Shown: piece by piece, positions 22,041 to 33,200 of the stretch | How positions within the stretch are numbered: the first letter of the stretch is position 1 | Layout: every line of letters starts with the position of its first letter | Assembly: GCA_034769895.1 (NCBI GenBank) | Contig: CM068367.1 | Coordinates: 115,118,573 to 115,182,572 of the forward strand | DNA from: Magicicada septendecula | Taxonomy: Eukaryota > Arthropoda > Insecta > Hemiptera > Cicadidae | Direction of reading: 5' to 3' | DNA length: 64,000 bases | Made by a program: the position numbers and the translations under genes | Notes under the pieces: model-generated | Databases searched by the model: none | What the model saw: only the letters and a program-made list of their open reading frames with translations | Told to the model about the DNA's origin: nothing

Positions 22041-22539
22041 ATAAAAAATATGCATAAAATTAATGGCTTGTATAAGTTAATGATTGATCTCCATTAAGTA
22101 GTGCTTAAGTTTCCAAAGTTTTAATATTATGATGTCCGTAATTAAAACATCAGAGCAGGTTTAGTGTGTATGAGGGTACACCGTGGACAAAAATTTTCAA
22201 CATTTCCTATTGAGCGTTGCTTAGAATAAAGCTGCGAATCTACAGTGTACGTTTCACAGAACAAACATGCGGAAAAGAAGGAGCGCTCCGAAGTCACTCA
22301 TGGACCCTCAGCATCTTGCAGAGGGTTCATTCCCTAAAGACGAAAAGTGTGTCTATGAATCGTTCCTCTGTAAACACGTGCAGTTACACTGCCCAGCGAT
22401 CCATAGGAAGCAAATCGCTATCCACGCTGGACACTTTTCGGCTTGCATTTGTTATGTTGGTATGGGTTCGGCACTTTCCGTTTAAAAACCGTGCAAATGT
22501 AAGAAAATAAACATGAATGAGACCAGAAATAACGCGAAT
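22041..22539. other. Unassigned stretch
   Basis: Two overlapping plus-strand frames (22217-22510) show no domain. Confidence 0.4.
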
Positions 22540-22571
22540 TGTGTGTGTGTGTGCGCGCGCGCGCGCGCGTG
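22540..22571. repeat. (GT)n(GC)n compound microsatellite
   Basis: GT run passing directly into a GC run. Confidence 0.95.
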
Positions 22572-22649
22572 TCTTCCCTGCCTTTTCATTGCGGCAGTCA
22601 TAATAATAAAATGGAAACGTAAACAGTACATAACTGAGAAAAAAATACA

Positions 22650-22745
22650 TAAATGAAAAAATTATAATTTTATTGCCTGGCAACAAAATTATTTTATTTT
22701 TAACAATTACCATTGTTTCAAAAAGTTTAAATAAATTTTTAAGTA
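22650..22745 (+). repeat. Copy of Helitron 5' internal repeat
   Basis: ATTTTATTGCCTGGCAACAA and its surroundings match 32921-33006 almost base for base over about 85 bp. The second copy lies between the Rep gene and the 5' end of the autonomous Helitron. It thus ties the tandem array that follows to the same family. Confidence 0.85.
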
Positions 22746-22769
22746 CTTTACTCTTGTTAAAACGTAAAA

Positions 22770-23555
22770 GGTTGCAGGTAAACTACCCCTTTCCCTTAAC
22801 CGATCTTCACCAAAATCGAAAGTCCTTGAGACCTCTACAATTCAGGGACGTATGCAAAATATTATTTGATTCTGTTCGAATTTGCGGCTGTTATCGTTTG
22901 CCATAGAAAATACGCTTGATAAAAAACGTTGCAGGTAAACTACCCCTTCCCCTCAACCGATCTTCACCAAAAACAATAGGTCTTGAATACTCTACAAATC
23001 AGGGCTCTATGCAGAAAATTATTTGATTCTGTTTGAATTTGCGGCTGTTATCGTTTGCCATAAAAAATACCCTTGTTAAAAAAACGTTATAGGTAAACTA
23101 CCCCTTTCCCTTAACCGATCTTCACCAAAAACAATAGGTCTTGAGAACTCTACAATTTAGGGCTGTATGCAAATAATCTTTTGATTCTGTTTGAATTTGC
23201 GGCTGTTATCGTTTGCCATAGGAAATACCCTTGTTAAAACATAAAAGGTTACAGGTAAACTACCCCTTTCCCTTAACCGATCTTCACCAAAAACAATAGG
23301 TCTTGAGAACTCTACAATTCAGGGCTGTATGCGAAACATTATTTGATTCTGTTTGAATTTGCGGCTGTTATCGTTTGCCAAACAAAAAAAATTTCCCTTG
23401 AAAAAAAAACGTTGCTGGTAAACTACCCCTTTCCCTCAACCGATCTTCACCAAAAACAATAGGTCGTGAATACTCTACAAATCAGGGCTGTATGCAAAAA
23501 ATTATTTGATTCTGTTTGAATTTGCGGCAGTTATCGTTTGCCATAGAAAAAAAAT
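22770..23555 (+). repeat. Tandem array, 5 copies of an about 160-bp unit
   Basis: CTTCACCAAAA recurs at 22805, 22962, 23120, 23282 and 23445 (spacing 157-163). Each unit includes GTAAACTACCCCTTTCCC, CTCTACAATTCAGGGC and GCGGCTGTTATCGTTTGCCA. The minus strand reads AGATCGGTT, the same kind of core as the 128-bp array. It ends in an ACAGACAC simple repeat (23556-23592) and GAAAACGACTTTTTTTCATG. Probably the body of a non-autonomous Helitron derivative. Confidence 0.93.
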
Positions 23556-23592
23556 CTACAGACAGACACAGACAGACACACACACAGACACT
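23556..23592. repeat. (ACAG/ACAC)n simple repeat
   Basis: Imperfect ACAGACAC units closing the 160-bp array. Confidence 0.8.
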
Positions 23593-23827
23593 TTTCGGAA
23601 AACGACTTTTTTTCATGTTTTGAGTGTAGTAGAATCAGAATCTGCAATAATCTCGAACACGATTTTTTTTCCCATCACCATACTTCCATCCTTAAGGAAT
23701 ATGGAAGTAATAAATAAATAAAAATTATTTAAAGTATGTTTTAAAATAACCAAAATATTATGTAGCTTATAATTTCGATTAGTTCCTTGAGGCGTAATTA
23801 GCCAGAGCCAAGATATTGAAACGATAC

Positions 23828-24295
23828 AACCTTCTCGAACAGCCGAGAGCGTCCTCCACCCGTCCCCCCCCTAGTCGAACAGGTGTAGCCTAAGTCATAA
23901 GTCAAGGCCGCACACAAGGACGTTCCAGTGTGTTCAAGAACACTTGAGATATACATTAAGCTGGCGTGCAGTAAGGATGGAAAGCTATTCTGGACCTCTG
24001 CGCGACCTATAAATCCAAGAGCGTCTGGCTTAGTTCAGTCAGTTCGTTGACCGATTTTCGTTATTGCGGATCGAGTGGTGGTTGAAGTATTGTACCGAAG
24101 TGTTATTGTGTTATAATTAGTGTGGAACTCTGTTATTTGACATTATTACTGCATGTGGACAAATTTAACTTGGATTATTGTACAAGTTGATTACAACCTG
24201 TTATTTGTGATTAAGTAAAGCTGGTGATTAGTGACTTCATTGGTGTCTGTAATTTGTTTTCACTGTATACGACGATCAGTTAGACCGTCGTAACA
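23828..24295 (+). repeat. LTR, family A, plus orientation
   Basis: Homologous to 8825-9285 (minus) and 39561-39835 (minus). It includes TATA-like CTATAAATCC (about 24008), a TTCAGTCAGTTCG start region, and the 3' end GACCGTCGTAACA at 24295. It may be a 5' LTR because a short proline-rich frame starts 219 bp downstream. No primer-binding site is obvious immediately after 24295. Confidence 0.72.
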
Positions 24296-24514
24296 ATATA
24301 TAACATTCTTTTGATTCTCCAGACTGCGTTAGGTGCAGTTTGACGACGAAGACAATACCGCATACTTACTTATAAAATTTTGTCCCCGTCTACTTTATAT
24401 AAAGTTTGTAAAAAGTTAGGGTAAAGCCAAAGCTGATAAACGACTTTAGCCACATTGTAAATTCGTTTGTCAGTTACAAACGGTGTAGAAGTCAGAGATT
24501 AAAAAGCGACAACC

Positions 24515-24694
24515 ATGACACCGAATAACAACCATGACGACCTCGGGGTTTTCCTTCCAGAAACCTTTACTCACCTACCCCCGAGTCCCACGGCACAAAC
24601 ACCGCCGGAGCACCAGCACTCAGGGCCGGTAATACACTATACCTACATCTCGCGTTACAAAGACCCCCACAAGGCAACCAATCGGAGGCAATAA
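24515..24694 (+). CDS. Short ORF after LTR, possible gag start (59 aa)
   Basis: ATG at 24515 opens 59 codons ending TAA: MTPNNNHDDLGVFLPETFTH then a proline-rich stretch (LPPSPTAQTPPEHQH). It begins about 220 bp after the LTR, where gag would start in an LTR retrotransposon, and its base composition is richer in GC than its surroundings. No gag motif is present and the sequence after the stop shows no continuation, so the element is truncated. Function is inferred from position only. Confidence 0.35.
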   Translation: MTPNNNHDDLGVFLPETFTHLPPSPTAQTPPEHQHSGPVIHYTYISRYKDPHKATNRRQ

Positions 24695-25049
24695 CATCAT
24701 GCTTTTGCCGAGCTGAGGATAGAGCGGAAAGCTATCAAATGTTTGAATTAGTTCTTATAACAATATCCTAAAAAATGCTATTTATGTACTTTTTCCAATA
24801 ATATCTGAATTTCAATAGATAATCATCAGACATTCAAAACCGAATACTGTATAAGTTGTGATTTATTTACATCATTTTATTTATTGTTAAAAACCTACTT
24901 TACACGCATAATTCATAATTGTACACAAATAACTATATGTAATTATTATTTAATGGAATTAAATGTTGATTCTCCAAAACGTTTTTATTATTCCTTAATT
25001 GGGATTTGTTCATTACTTACACATTGCTGTACAATGTTTATTTAATCAT
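24695..25049. other. Unassigned AT-rich DNA
   Basis: No supported feature. Confidence 0.4.
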
Positions 25050-25195
25050 AGTTCTCAGAAGGACTCAGAATGGTAGAAGTATTTTTGCAAATCTCAGAGA
25101 AAGCATGGGACTGAAAGGATTGGACGACGAGGTCGTTACGAACAAAAACTGTAGAAAAGTAGAATTTAACGACAGTGGAAATATGTGCAATGTAC
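25050..25195 (+). pseudogene. Non-LTR retrotransposon C-terminal scrap
   Basis: The plus strand reads RESMGLKGLDDEVVTNKNCR, matching the usual tail after the GRP-x-x-RW motif (K-E-S/D-M-x-x-x-G-L-x-x-E-x-x-x-x-R-x-x-WR). Only about 40 residues remain. Confidence 0.42.
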
Positions 25196-25271
25196 CTAAC
25201 TGTTACAATTACATACTGGTGTGTTGGTTTCTTCCTAACAAACAAATATTCGTCGTAACTAGCTAAACAAA

Positions 25272-25294
25272 TGTGTGTGTGTGTGTGTGTGTGT
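25272..25294. repeat. (TG)n microsatellite
   Basis: Twenty-three bases of TG. Confidence 0.95.
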
Positions 25295-28084
25295 AGTCTT
25301 TTAGGAATTAGCCTACCTAATGCCAGCAACCTTTTTGTTAAGAATACAAAATATTTTTTTAAATACAATTTGCATTTGTGTAATCTTAAAGTCGATGACC
25401 TTTAATAATTGAAACATCACAATTTCATAACAAAATTAAAAATATAATCTTTCTTAAAATTAAGACAATTATTAAAACTAGTGGTCGCCCAGTGGTCGAA
25501 ATTCGACCGTAATTCATTAAATTTTTAAGTTTGAACGTTATTGAGGTTCTTTTGTCAAAGAGTATACCTCTATAATCATTGCATATAATTTTTTTTTGAA
25601 TTTTGTTCTATTACGTCAGCTGCGAGCGTGTACAAATACGTCATAAGCGTGTGTTGTTTGCCTTAATTCCCTGCAATACCTATGAAATTTAAAATTTAAT
25701 GTTAGTAACAGTTGAAAAAAAAAACACAATTACAGGTTGTATTCGTATTTATTTTTTGATATAATTCATTGTCAGTTTTAATTTTTTCATGTTATTATTG
25801 AATCAAATAAACGCTAATAAAAATGAGACTTGACGTTGTAACGTAATTACAAAATAATAATTTTATACTTTGTTAAAATTTGAAAATGAAATAAAAAAAA
25901 AATTTTATTTCAAAAATAAAAATTTTGTTTTTTCTGAAAAAATATTTGTTTCGGGTTTTTTGTTATTTGTATTTAGGAAATAATTTTTGTTATTGTCTGA
26001 TGTAAAAATTTTAATTGTATTATGGTTGATAGTGTAGTGGTGTCACTTTCTATGAATCACTTCTAAGTTAATATGGTTAACTCCGGTACTGGTCGATAGA
26101 CGGCTCTTCTTCTTCTTCTTCAATATACTCTTTATTTTCGTAAATACCGCCTTTCGGTTAGTCCGTGTTCTTGAATTAACTTATTCTTTAAGTATATTTA
26201 AAGAAAAATTCAACCAATTTGCAGAATTAGAGAGTTTATTCACAATTTATTTAAAATATCGATAGTAATCGATTGTTGACAACAGTATCGACTCGTTACT
26301 CAGGGCCGGTCGACAGAAACTTTACATTAACAGTGTATATAAAATATGTTCTTTTAACGGTTATGTTAGAATAGCCAGAGATGGGTAGGGTCAAGAAAGT
26401 ATAACATTTACAATTAAAATGTCTTAAAACTAACAATTACAACGTTATTAATTAATATAGAAAGTTTATATAGTATAATTTTCGAACCAATGCAGACTAG
26501 AAGTTCATTTGTTCCACCTCGAATAGAACGCTGGGAAAATCAAAATGGCCGACAGAAGTATGCGTAGTTGAATGTCTATCACCTCGACGAATATTTCTTA
26601 CAATAAAGATGTCTTTTCACTGTTTCTTCGTCTCAGCAATTGTGGATATTAGTTCTGGAGTTAAATAAGTGTTCCTGGTGTAGTGTTTATTAGTTCACTT
26701 GGTGTAAATGTGTGTTATTATGTCTATTTCACTTTGGTTAAATGTGTCGTATATAACCCTTTTTGTTTCGTCCGTAAAATTTATTTGTAGTGGTGTTAGT
26801 TCAATTATTTAGGCGTATGTGGTTCTGTTTATCTGTAATTCACTGTTTATTGTTTGTTTTCACTGCTTCTTGAGTTAAAATTCCAAATTAAAAAAAATTA
26901 CAAAATTTGTACTGAATTCGGTATGCGATTGGCATATTATATGAATTCGGTAATTAACCTATTTATGATAATCTAATAACTTGCACTTGTCCTTGGTTAT
27001 TTTTTGATACTATCACTAGTCCTTTCATAGTTTTATAATATCAAATTGTTTAACCATGGGGGAACTGTTAAGATTTGTCTATTTAAATTATACAATAACT
27101 TTCTTGGGTGCACTTCTACTTAGCACTTTAAACACTTTTTGTTTTTATTTGTTTTACATGAGTTTATGGTTTGTTGGGGTGTTATACTTTCTATTGTGAC
27201 ATTTACTTTCTTTAGGGGTTTTTGTTTTCTCCGTATTGGGTTTCTATTGGGTATTGGTCCTGTTCTACTTCCTCTATTCTGTGTGATCTTCACTTGTGTC
27301 CCTGTTCATTAGGTATCTTTGTTTGTTTTGGATATCTTCCTTCTTCGTTCTTGGTTTCTTCAGTACCATTCCGTTATTATTCACTTTTGTTTATACTGGG
27401 CTGTTTACTTGGTCTGGGTAGCTTCCTTACCTACTCCTATCCTATCTGGGCATTATTGTTATTTTAATTTTAGTTTTCTGTGGTTTTATTTTCTTGTACA
27501 TTCATATTAGTTGCAGATTTTTTTCTTTATGTTTACTTTTTCTTGTTATAATGGTAATTTATTGTGCTTTTTATTTGGTTTTCATTTGGATCCTTCTGGT
27601 TATAACATATACTTGATTTTTACTAATGATCATCTGGTAATTGATTTAAGTGGATTATCTGTCATGCTACAACATTCATAGAAGTATAAGATACATTGTT
27701 TTCAGTTCCAGTGGATAACATTTCATTTCTGGTAAGGTACAAAATTCGAAAACAGTTTGAAGATTATCTGCTACAAACCTTATATAATTTTTTAATTTTT
27801 TTTTCTATGCATTAATTTTCGAGTTATTTGAAAAATATGAAAGATAGGAAAAATGAGGTTTAGCTTGGCTAAGCCATATTTAAAAAGCAATAACGCGTTT
27901 TTTGACATTTCCTTGGGTTGTTTTTATTGCCATACTGACCAGGTTTCGCCAAGGCTACACAGTTATTTTGCTCTATCTTTTTCGAATTATATAAAATTTA
28001 AATAAAAAATTAATACAAAATAAAAAATGAAATAAAAAATACGTACCTCGCATTTTTTCATATATTTTTCATTAAATCAAAAAA
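25295..28084. other. Unassigned AT-rich DNA
   Basis: About 2.8 kb. 27060-27620 is T-rich on the plus strand, giving hydrophobic-looking frames (27222-27510) that I take as composition artefacts. No domain seen on either strand. Confidence 0.5.
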
Positions 28085-28085
28085 A

Positions 28086-28097
28086 CCGGGCGGTTAA
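28086..28097 (-). other. Possible Helitron 3' terminal hairpin
   Basis: AACCG-GG-CGGTT is the only GC-rich palindrome near the 3' side of the helicase. Helitrons end in such a hairpin a few bases before the terminus. The loop is very small and no CTRR end is clear. Confidence 0.3.
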
Positions 28098-28151
28098 AAA
28101 AATTAATGTTGTCCATTGAACTTAAAATAATTTGAAAGTGAATTTAATGAT

Positions 28152-29640
28152 TCAGAACTTCTGTGTAAACGATGTTTTTATAAAAACTCTTTCATCATTT
28201 GCTAAATGCCCTTGGCCATTATATTCGGAAATATAAAATCTCAAACCATCGAATGATCGAACTCTACTTGCTGCGACGTACAATTGACCATGTGTAAAAA
28301 CTGGCTGCCTCAATAAAATTCCAATTTTTTCGAATGTTTGTCCTTGAGACTTATTTATTGTCATCGCAAATGCAGGTATAATTGTAAATTGAGTTCTTTA
28401 AAAGTTAAATGGTAAAACAGTATCGGAATATGTTAAATTTATACGTGGAATCAAAATTCTCTTATTGCGTGCGGTTCCAGTTAAAACTTCGCAATCAATA
28501 GCATTACGATGCATACACTTGATGCGCATTCTTGTTCCATTGACTAATGCTTCCATTGTATTTAAGTTTCTGATCAGTAAAACGATGCAATTAACTTTCA
28601 ATACTAACTTATGTGGTGGCAAACCACTAATAGTCAAAGAATTCAAAAACTCTACTGGATAGTTATTGATTTCATTATCATCATCACAAATTATTTTATC
28701 GTAGCTATGATATGTTTTCTGTTCACCTGGTATTCGATTAAGTATATCAGTATTAATAAAAATACAATCATCATTTTTAGGTGCTAAAATAACTGACTTC
28801 AATATGTTTTATGAGAGTATGTTTTCGGAAATATTTCCATACACCTCATTAATAATATTATTTTCATCTCCTATTAATTGCTGAGGTATTTCAATAATAT
28901 TTTCACCAAACTGAGGGAAAGGGAATTATGGGGCTTCATCATTACCAATTTTTTTCAAGAATTCGACAAATTCTATTTCACTTGGTAAGGCTCTCATATT
29001 TTGAGTAAACGTTACTTTATGAAAATAAACAAATTTATGCCAACTCGTGACACAATTTTCAATTAAAGTTGCACGTGATCCATATGGGACAACTGGTAAG
29101 ATTTGCCGAAAATCACCGCACAGAAGTATCGTTTTCCCTACAACTGGTTTATGTTTATCATTTTCATCGCATAGATCTTGCAATAATCTGTCTATGATTT
29201 TCAACACTTGCAGTGGGCACATAGAAATTTCATCAATAATTATCAATGATGATGAATTTATGTAACGTCCATAGCTACTATTTGCGGTAATATTCGCTAC
29301 AGACTTTTCCAAAATGGGTATAGGCAATTTAAACACATTGTGTACAGTTCTACCTCCAAGTAATAGAGTTGAAGCTATGCCACTGAACGCTTTTGCAATG
29401 CAACTAAGATTAAGCGAATTTAATTTGTGAATGATTGCTGTTTGTGTGAATGTTTTTCCACAACCTGCATGAGCGGTTAAACAAAAAACATTAGATCCAG
29501 TATTATGGTGCAAAACTTCACGAATCACACGATCAATTAGATTACGCTGTTCAATATTTGCAGTTTCATAATGCTCACAAAACAGAAACTCTTGTTCTAT
29601 TGGATCAATAGCATTTGCTTCGTCTGTTCTCTGCGAATAC
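28152..29640 (-). pseudogene. Helitron PIF1-like helicase domain
   Basis: The minus-strand frame opens at about 29640 (TDEANAIDPIEQEFLFCEHY) and contains helicase motif I, HAGCGKTFTQT; motif II, LIIIDEISM; then GDFRQILPVV and FTQNMRA. A TAA at about 28923 interrupts it. The same frame goes on with LPPHKLVLKVNCIVLLIRNL and RILIPRI, is stopped again at about 28807 and 28396, and ends with [20 protein letters not shown] and [10 protein letters not shown], the C-terminal motifs of the PIF1/RecD2 superfamily 1B group. In Helitrons this domain unwinds DNA during rolling-circle transfer and is fused to Rep. No extra C-terminal endonuclease is seen. Confidence 0.92.
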
Positions 29641-30290
29641 GTGGGAAGCTGTGTTAAAGGATACTTCTTCGTTGTAATCTCTCAAAAAATCTTCACTAAG
29701 ATATACTTTAAATTCATTCCATAACGCCAGTGCATTGGCTGGCACATTTAATGCACAAATGTAACCAAATAAATTTCGCATTTGTTTTGGTGAATGTAAT
29801 TCTTTTGCTTCATTTAAACATTCGCGCCATTCATTATCATTTGAAGCAATGCCGCGAGCATGGCATGCTTCAACAAAAGAAGTGTGTATAATTCCATTGT
29901 ATGTTCTAACATCCTCAAATGATTTTGGACCACAGACATGTAATAAAAGCAATCGTAAATGGTCTTTTGGTGATACTACATATATGCGTGTAATGATTTT
30001 ATCACCTCCACGCCTTCTCTTGTTCCATTTTTTCGGGAATCTTCCCACACATAATGCAAAGGAATTTCAATATACTTATATTCATGCGCTGATGGATCTG
30101 ATCGATTGAATTCAAAAAATGCTAATAATTTTGTTTGTCTTGCATTTTCAATTGCTTGACGTTCTTGCCCTTCTCGAAAGTAAACATTCTGTCTACGCGG
30201 TAAATGAATGTCAAGTCTAACGATAACATGTGATTGAAAATGCATTGGTAATTCATAGATGCTCCATACAGCTTAGTTGATCCGACATAA
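29605..30290 (-). pseudogene. Helitron region linking Rep to helicase
   Basis: Two overlapping minus-strand frames continue the polypeptide after the Rep frame. The first (about 30290-29976) reads MHFQSHVIVRLDIHLPRRQN then VYFREGQER; the second (30048-29605) reads KKWNKRRRGGDKIITRIYVV and DHLRLLLLHVCGPKSFEDVR. These blocks are the standard sequence between the Rep tyrosine motif and the helicase in animal Helitrons. One-base shifts at about 30285, 30045 and 29650 separate them. Confidence 0.9.
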
Positions 30291-32395
30291 CGGCCATTTA
30301 AAAAATTTTTAACTTCATCAATTTGTATTTCTTGACCTGGTTCATTTCTCTCTGAACCTAATTCAACAGATGCACTGTCATAGCCTTTATACACGTATTT
30401 ATAAATGTATTTAACACTTTTAACTGTAGTGCATACTTCAACATTTATATGGCAATTAAATTTGGCAAGTGAATACGGATTGTATGGTACAACATAACGA
30501 TTGTCGAGGCAACTACCGCGAACTTCAGCATTAATACCATTATCACGCCTTCTGTATAATGGATATCCATTTAATGATTCACATGTAAATTCATTAAATC
30601 GTTTTGGATAATCTTTTGTGCATTTTCCATCTCTCATACATACAGAATTTGGATTAAGTACACCGCATGGACCATGCATCATGTGTTTTACAACATATTC
30701 ATGTAATGTAGGATGAGTTTGAATGTTAGGAATCTCCGCAGATACAACTTTATCAATATCGGTAGCGTTAACAATTTTATCTTGCTCATTTAAAGAGAGT
30801 AAAATGTGAGCATGAGGCAATCCTCTCTTTTGAAACTCAATTGTATAAATGAGTGCTTCAACTTTACCGAAGATTTTTTTTAGTGTAAGGCCCTCAATTA
30901 ATGCTTTCAGTTTGGACTTGAATACACGAACAACAATATCAGGTCGAAAATTAGCTGACTCACCTACATCAATATTGCTAACTATTTCAGGCCAACTTGG
31001 ATTGCAAGTCATTGTAATAAACAAAGAAGGCTTTACGAAATGGTGTACAATTGACATTGCATCTAAATGATTCTTATACATATTTCTTGGAGATCCATTG
31101 AATGAAGATGGTAACATTACTCTACGGCCAACATTATTGGCATTGGGGTTCAATTCTAAATAATCTGTTAAATTGTTGTAAGCTTCAGACCTAAGACTTG
31201 TTTGATTTTGTCGAATGAAATGTAACCTTGTGCCCTCTATTCTCACATACATATCAACTATCCACTGCAGAAATAATTTTTGTGAATGGTGCAACATGCT
31301 AAAATCTTCTCTAATTGCAAGTCGATAGGCTGCATACTGAAGCATGGTTAATTTATTTCTGGGCGCTCTTGAATTAGATGTAGTTGGTACATTATGAGAA
31401 ATATTGATATGCCACCCAGTATCACCATTTGGAAAAAGTAATGGATACGCTAAAGGGTCCAATGATGAATCCAAAACAGAGATATTTTTAATGGTACCAT
31501 TAACTTTTGAAAACGAAACCATATTTCGTTCAAAGGGTGGCTCACCATCAACTGTACTAAATATTACTGCTACATCAGTTTGAACTGCATCATTATAACG
31601 GCGTAGATCTAAATCACGATTTACTTTAATGAGCATACAAATTTCTTTATTTTGATTTTCAACTCTCTGACAATGATCTTTCATTGCAATGAATGAACGA
31701 ACGAAAGGATTAATGCGTTCCAATTCAAGAGAGATTTCGCGCATTATATTGTTATTGCATGTTTGATTGTAGTGTTCACGTAATCTATAATTGACAGCAG
31801 TGTCAACATCATAAAAATATAATTGCGCATAACATGGTGAGCGACCATATCCAGCAGTCATTGGACCTGATCTGTGATAAAAAACATCATGTATTTTAAA
31901 ATTATACACTCCACGCGTAACTGTATCCGAAATTTTAGCTTCTGAGCTAACCATAGCAAATGATGAATTGTATTTACGAATGTTTTCAAAATAATTTTTT
32001 GACTTTCTTTTTATTGAAGGTTCATTTGAAGTAAGTCCATCATACAATGATTTAAAGTATTCATTTTGACTTAAGGCCGGTAATATTGCTTTACCCTTAT
32101 GACAACATGAAGTGAATGCAGTCCTTTCACCTAAAGTGACCTCAGATTCGAAATGTTTTGCATTGCAAAACCTGCATTGTAAATGCATTAATCCACAATC
32201 AAAAGTATTAAAATTTCTTGGAATGACATTCAGTGCGCATTTAAATGTATCCCTCAAAATAATTTCATCATTTTGTATACTATTTACACTATTTAAATTT
32301 GCATTTGGTCTATTATCATTTTGACTTTCACGCGAATATATATTCCTTCTTCTTTGTCTCTCACTCCGACCCGTCAATGTTCTATGTCGAGGCAT
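30122..32395 (-). CDS. Helitron Rep (Helitron_like_N) 757-aa frame
   Basis: A single open frame from ATG at 32395. It begins MPRHRTLTGRSERQRRRNIY, then a cysteine-rich segment (residues 67-98: C67, C74, C77, C97, C98). The Rep block follows: LFITMTCNPSW (about 458-468), the metal-binding HUH-type site GLPHAHILLSL (H528, H530), and the tyrosine motif KYIYKYVYKG (about 662-671). Rep nicks one strand and rejoins it in rolling-circle transposition. The true protein leaves this frame near residue 704 at a frameshift; the last about 50 residues are out of frame. The uninterrupted 2.1-kb frame suggests fairly recent activity. Confidence 0.92.
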   Translation of the reverse strand: MPRHRTLTGRSERQRRRNIYSRESQNDNRPNANLNSVNSIQNDEIILRDTFKCALNVIPRNFNTFDCGLMHLQCRFCNAKHFESEVTLGERTAFTSCCHKGKAILPALSQNEYFKSLYDGLTSNEPSIKRKSKNYFENIRKYNSSFAMVSSEAKISDTVTRGVYNFKIHDVFYHRSGPMTAGYGRSPCYAQLYFYDVDTAVNYRLREHYNQTCNNNIMREISLELERINPFVRSFIAMKDHCQRVENQNKEICMLIKVNRDLDLRRYNDAVQTDVAVIFSTVDGEPPFERNMVSFSKVNGTIKNISVLDSSLDPLAYPLLFPNGDTGWHINISHNVPTTSNSRAPRNKLTMLQYAAYRLAIREDFSMLHHSQKLFLQWIVDMYVRIEGTRLHFIRQNQTSLRSEAYNNLTDYLELNPNANNVGRRVMLPSSFNGSPRNMYKNHLDAMSIVHHFVKPSLFITMTCNPSWPEIVSNIDVGESANFRPDIVVRVFKSKLKALIEGLTLKKIFGKVEALIYTIEFQKRGLPHAHILLSLNEQDKIVNATDIDKVVSAEIPNIQTHPTLHEYVVKHMMHGPCGVLNPNSVCMRDGKCTKDYPKRFNEFTCESLNGYPLYRRRDNGINAEVRGSCLDNRYVVPYNPYSLAKFNCHINVEVCTTVKSVKYIYKYVYKGYDSASVELGSERNEPGQEIQIDEVKNFLNGRYVGSTKLYGASMNYQCIFNHMLSLDLTFIYRVDRMFTFEKGKNVKQLKMQDKQNY

Positions 32396-32837
32396 AATGG
32401 AAGTAGGTGCGAATATCTGAATGTAAAAAAAACATGTAATGAAATTACTGAAACTAAGATTAGACAGGGTTTAATTTAAAAATAATAAAATGTACTCACT
32501 TTTTTAAAACCACCAATAATAATTAGGCGAGAGTAAGTCAATTCAAATTGCTGCTACAAAATTTTCCTTTTGCAACAGGTGTATATTAAGCAAGCTGTAT
32601 TTCACTTTCAAGTGCACATTAATATATAAAACACAGATATCTAATATACAAAATATAAAATAAACGCTTTTTTGCCTTGACATACACTCCACAGACTATT
32701 GAAAAAGGAACATTTGAAATCACACAAAATTCACAGCTCATTCAGTCAATGTGTCAGTAATTGTTTGTTGGCAACATTTTAAAATTCTTTGGCGACAATC
32801 TCTACTCTGTGCGACTGTTTGACCACAGACTATTATG

Positions 32838-32913
32838 TGTTTGACATTGGCAGTATGAACGTAAACAAACGACAGACTATTATGTGTTTGACATTGGCAG
32901 TATGAACGTACAC
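32838..32913. repeat. Short direct duplication
   Basis: GACAGACTATTATGTGTTTG-type text: CAGACTATTATGTGTTTGAC and the following ATTGGCAGTATGAACGTA occur twice in a row (from about 32825 and 32872), a local tandem copy of about 47 bp within the Helitron 5' region. Confidence 0.8.
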
Positions 32914-32920
32914 TAAAATG

Positions 32921-33006
32921 AAAAAATTATAATTTTATTGCCTGGCAACAAAATTATTTTATTTTTAACAATTACCATTGTTTGAAAAAGATTAAATGAA
33001 TTTTCA
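32921..33006 (+). repeat. Helitron internal repeat shared with 22650-22745
   Basis: Contains ATTGCCTGGCAACAAAATTA. About 85 bp nearly identical to the copy beside the 160-bp array, with four or so substitutions. Confidence 0.85.
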
Positions 33007-33200
33007 AGTGCAAATGAATGTTTTATTTCATTTAATTTAATGTATTTGTAACACATATTACATATAAATTTTAGCTTTCTGCACTCCTTCTCCATGTAAA
33101 CTTTAACTATGCCAAATCTCACACTCCTCCGTGCGCGCAATATGCTTAAAAAGGGGTACAAAGTTTTCTCTTCACGTATTAATATATAGATACAGATACT

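Larger units (their letters stand above)
28085..33200 (-). mobile_element. Helitron (rolling-circle transposon), autonomous but inactivated
   Basis: A minus-strand element encoding Rep and helicase. The 5' end lies near 33155-33200: minus strand TATATTAATACGTGAAGAGA then ACTTTGTACCCC, a terminus I recognise from insect Helitrons. The 3' end is placed tentatively at the hairpin AACCGGGCGGTT (28086-28097), about 55 bp past the last codon. The body has three frameshifts (about 30285, 30045, 29650) and three in-frame stops in the helicase. Exact ends need alignment to other copies. Confidence 0.85.

Noticed and set aside
24790..24835. CUGAUGA...GAAA on the minus strand as another hammerhead
   Set aside because: The bases between the boxes cannot form a stem II.
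27222..27510. Hydrophobic plus-strand frames resembling membrane proteins
   Set aside because: T-rich composition explains them; no splice or promoter signal, and frames overlap.
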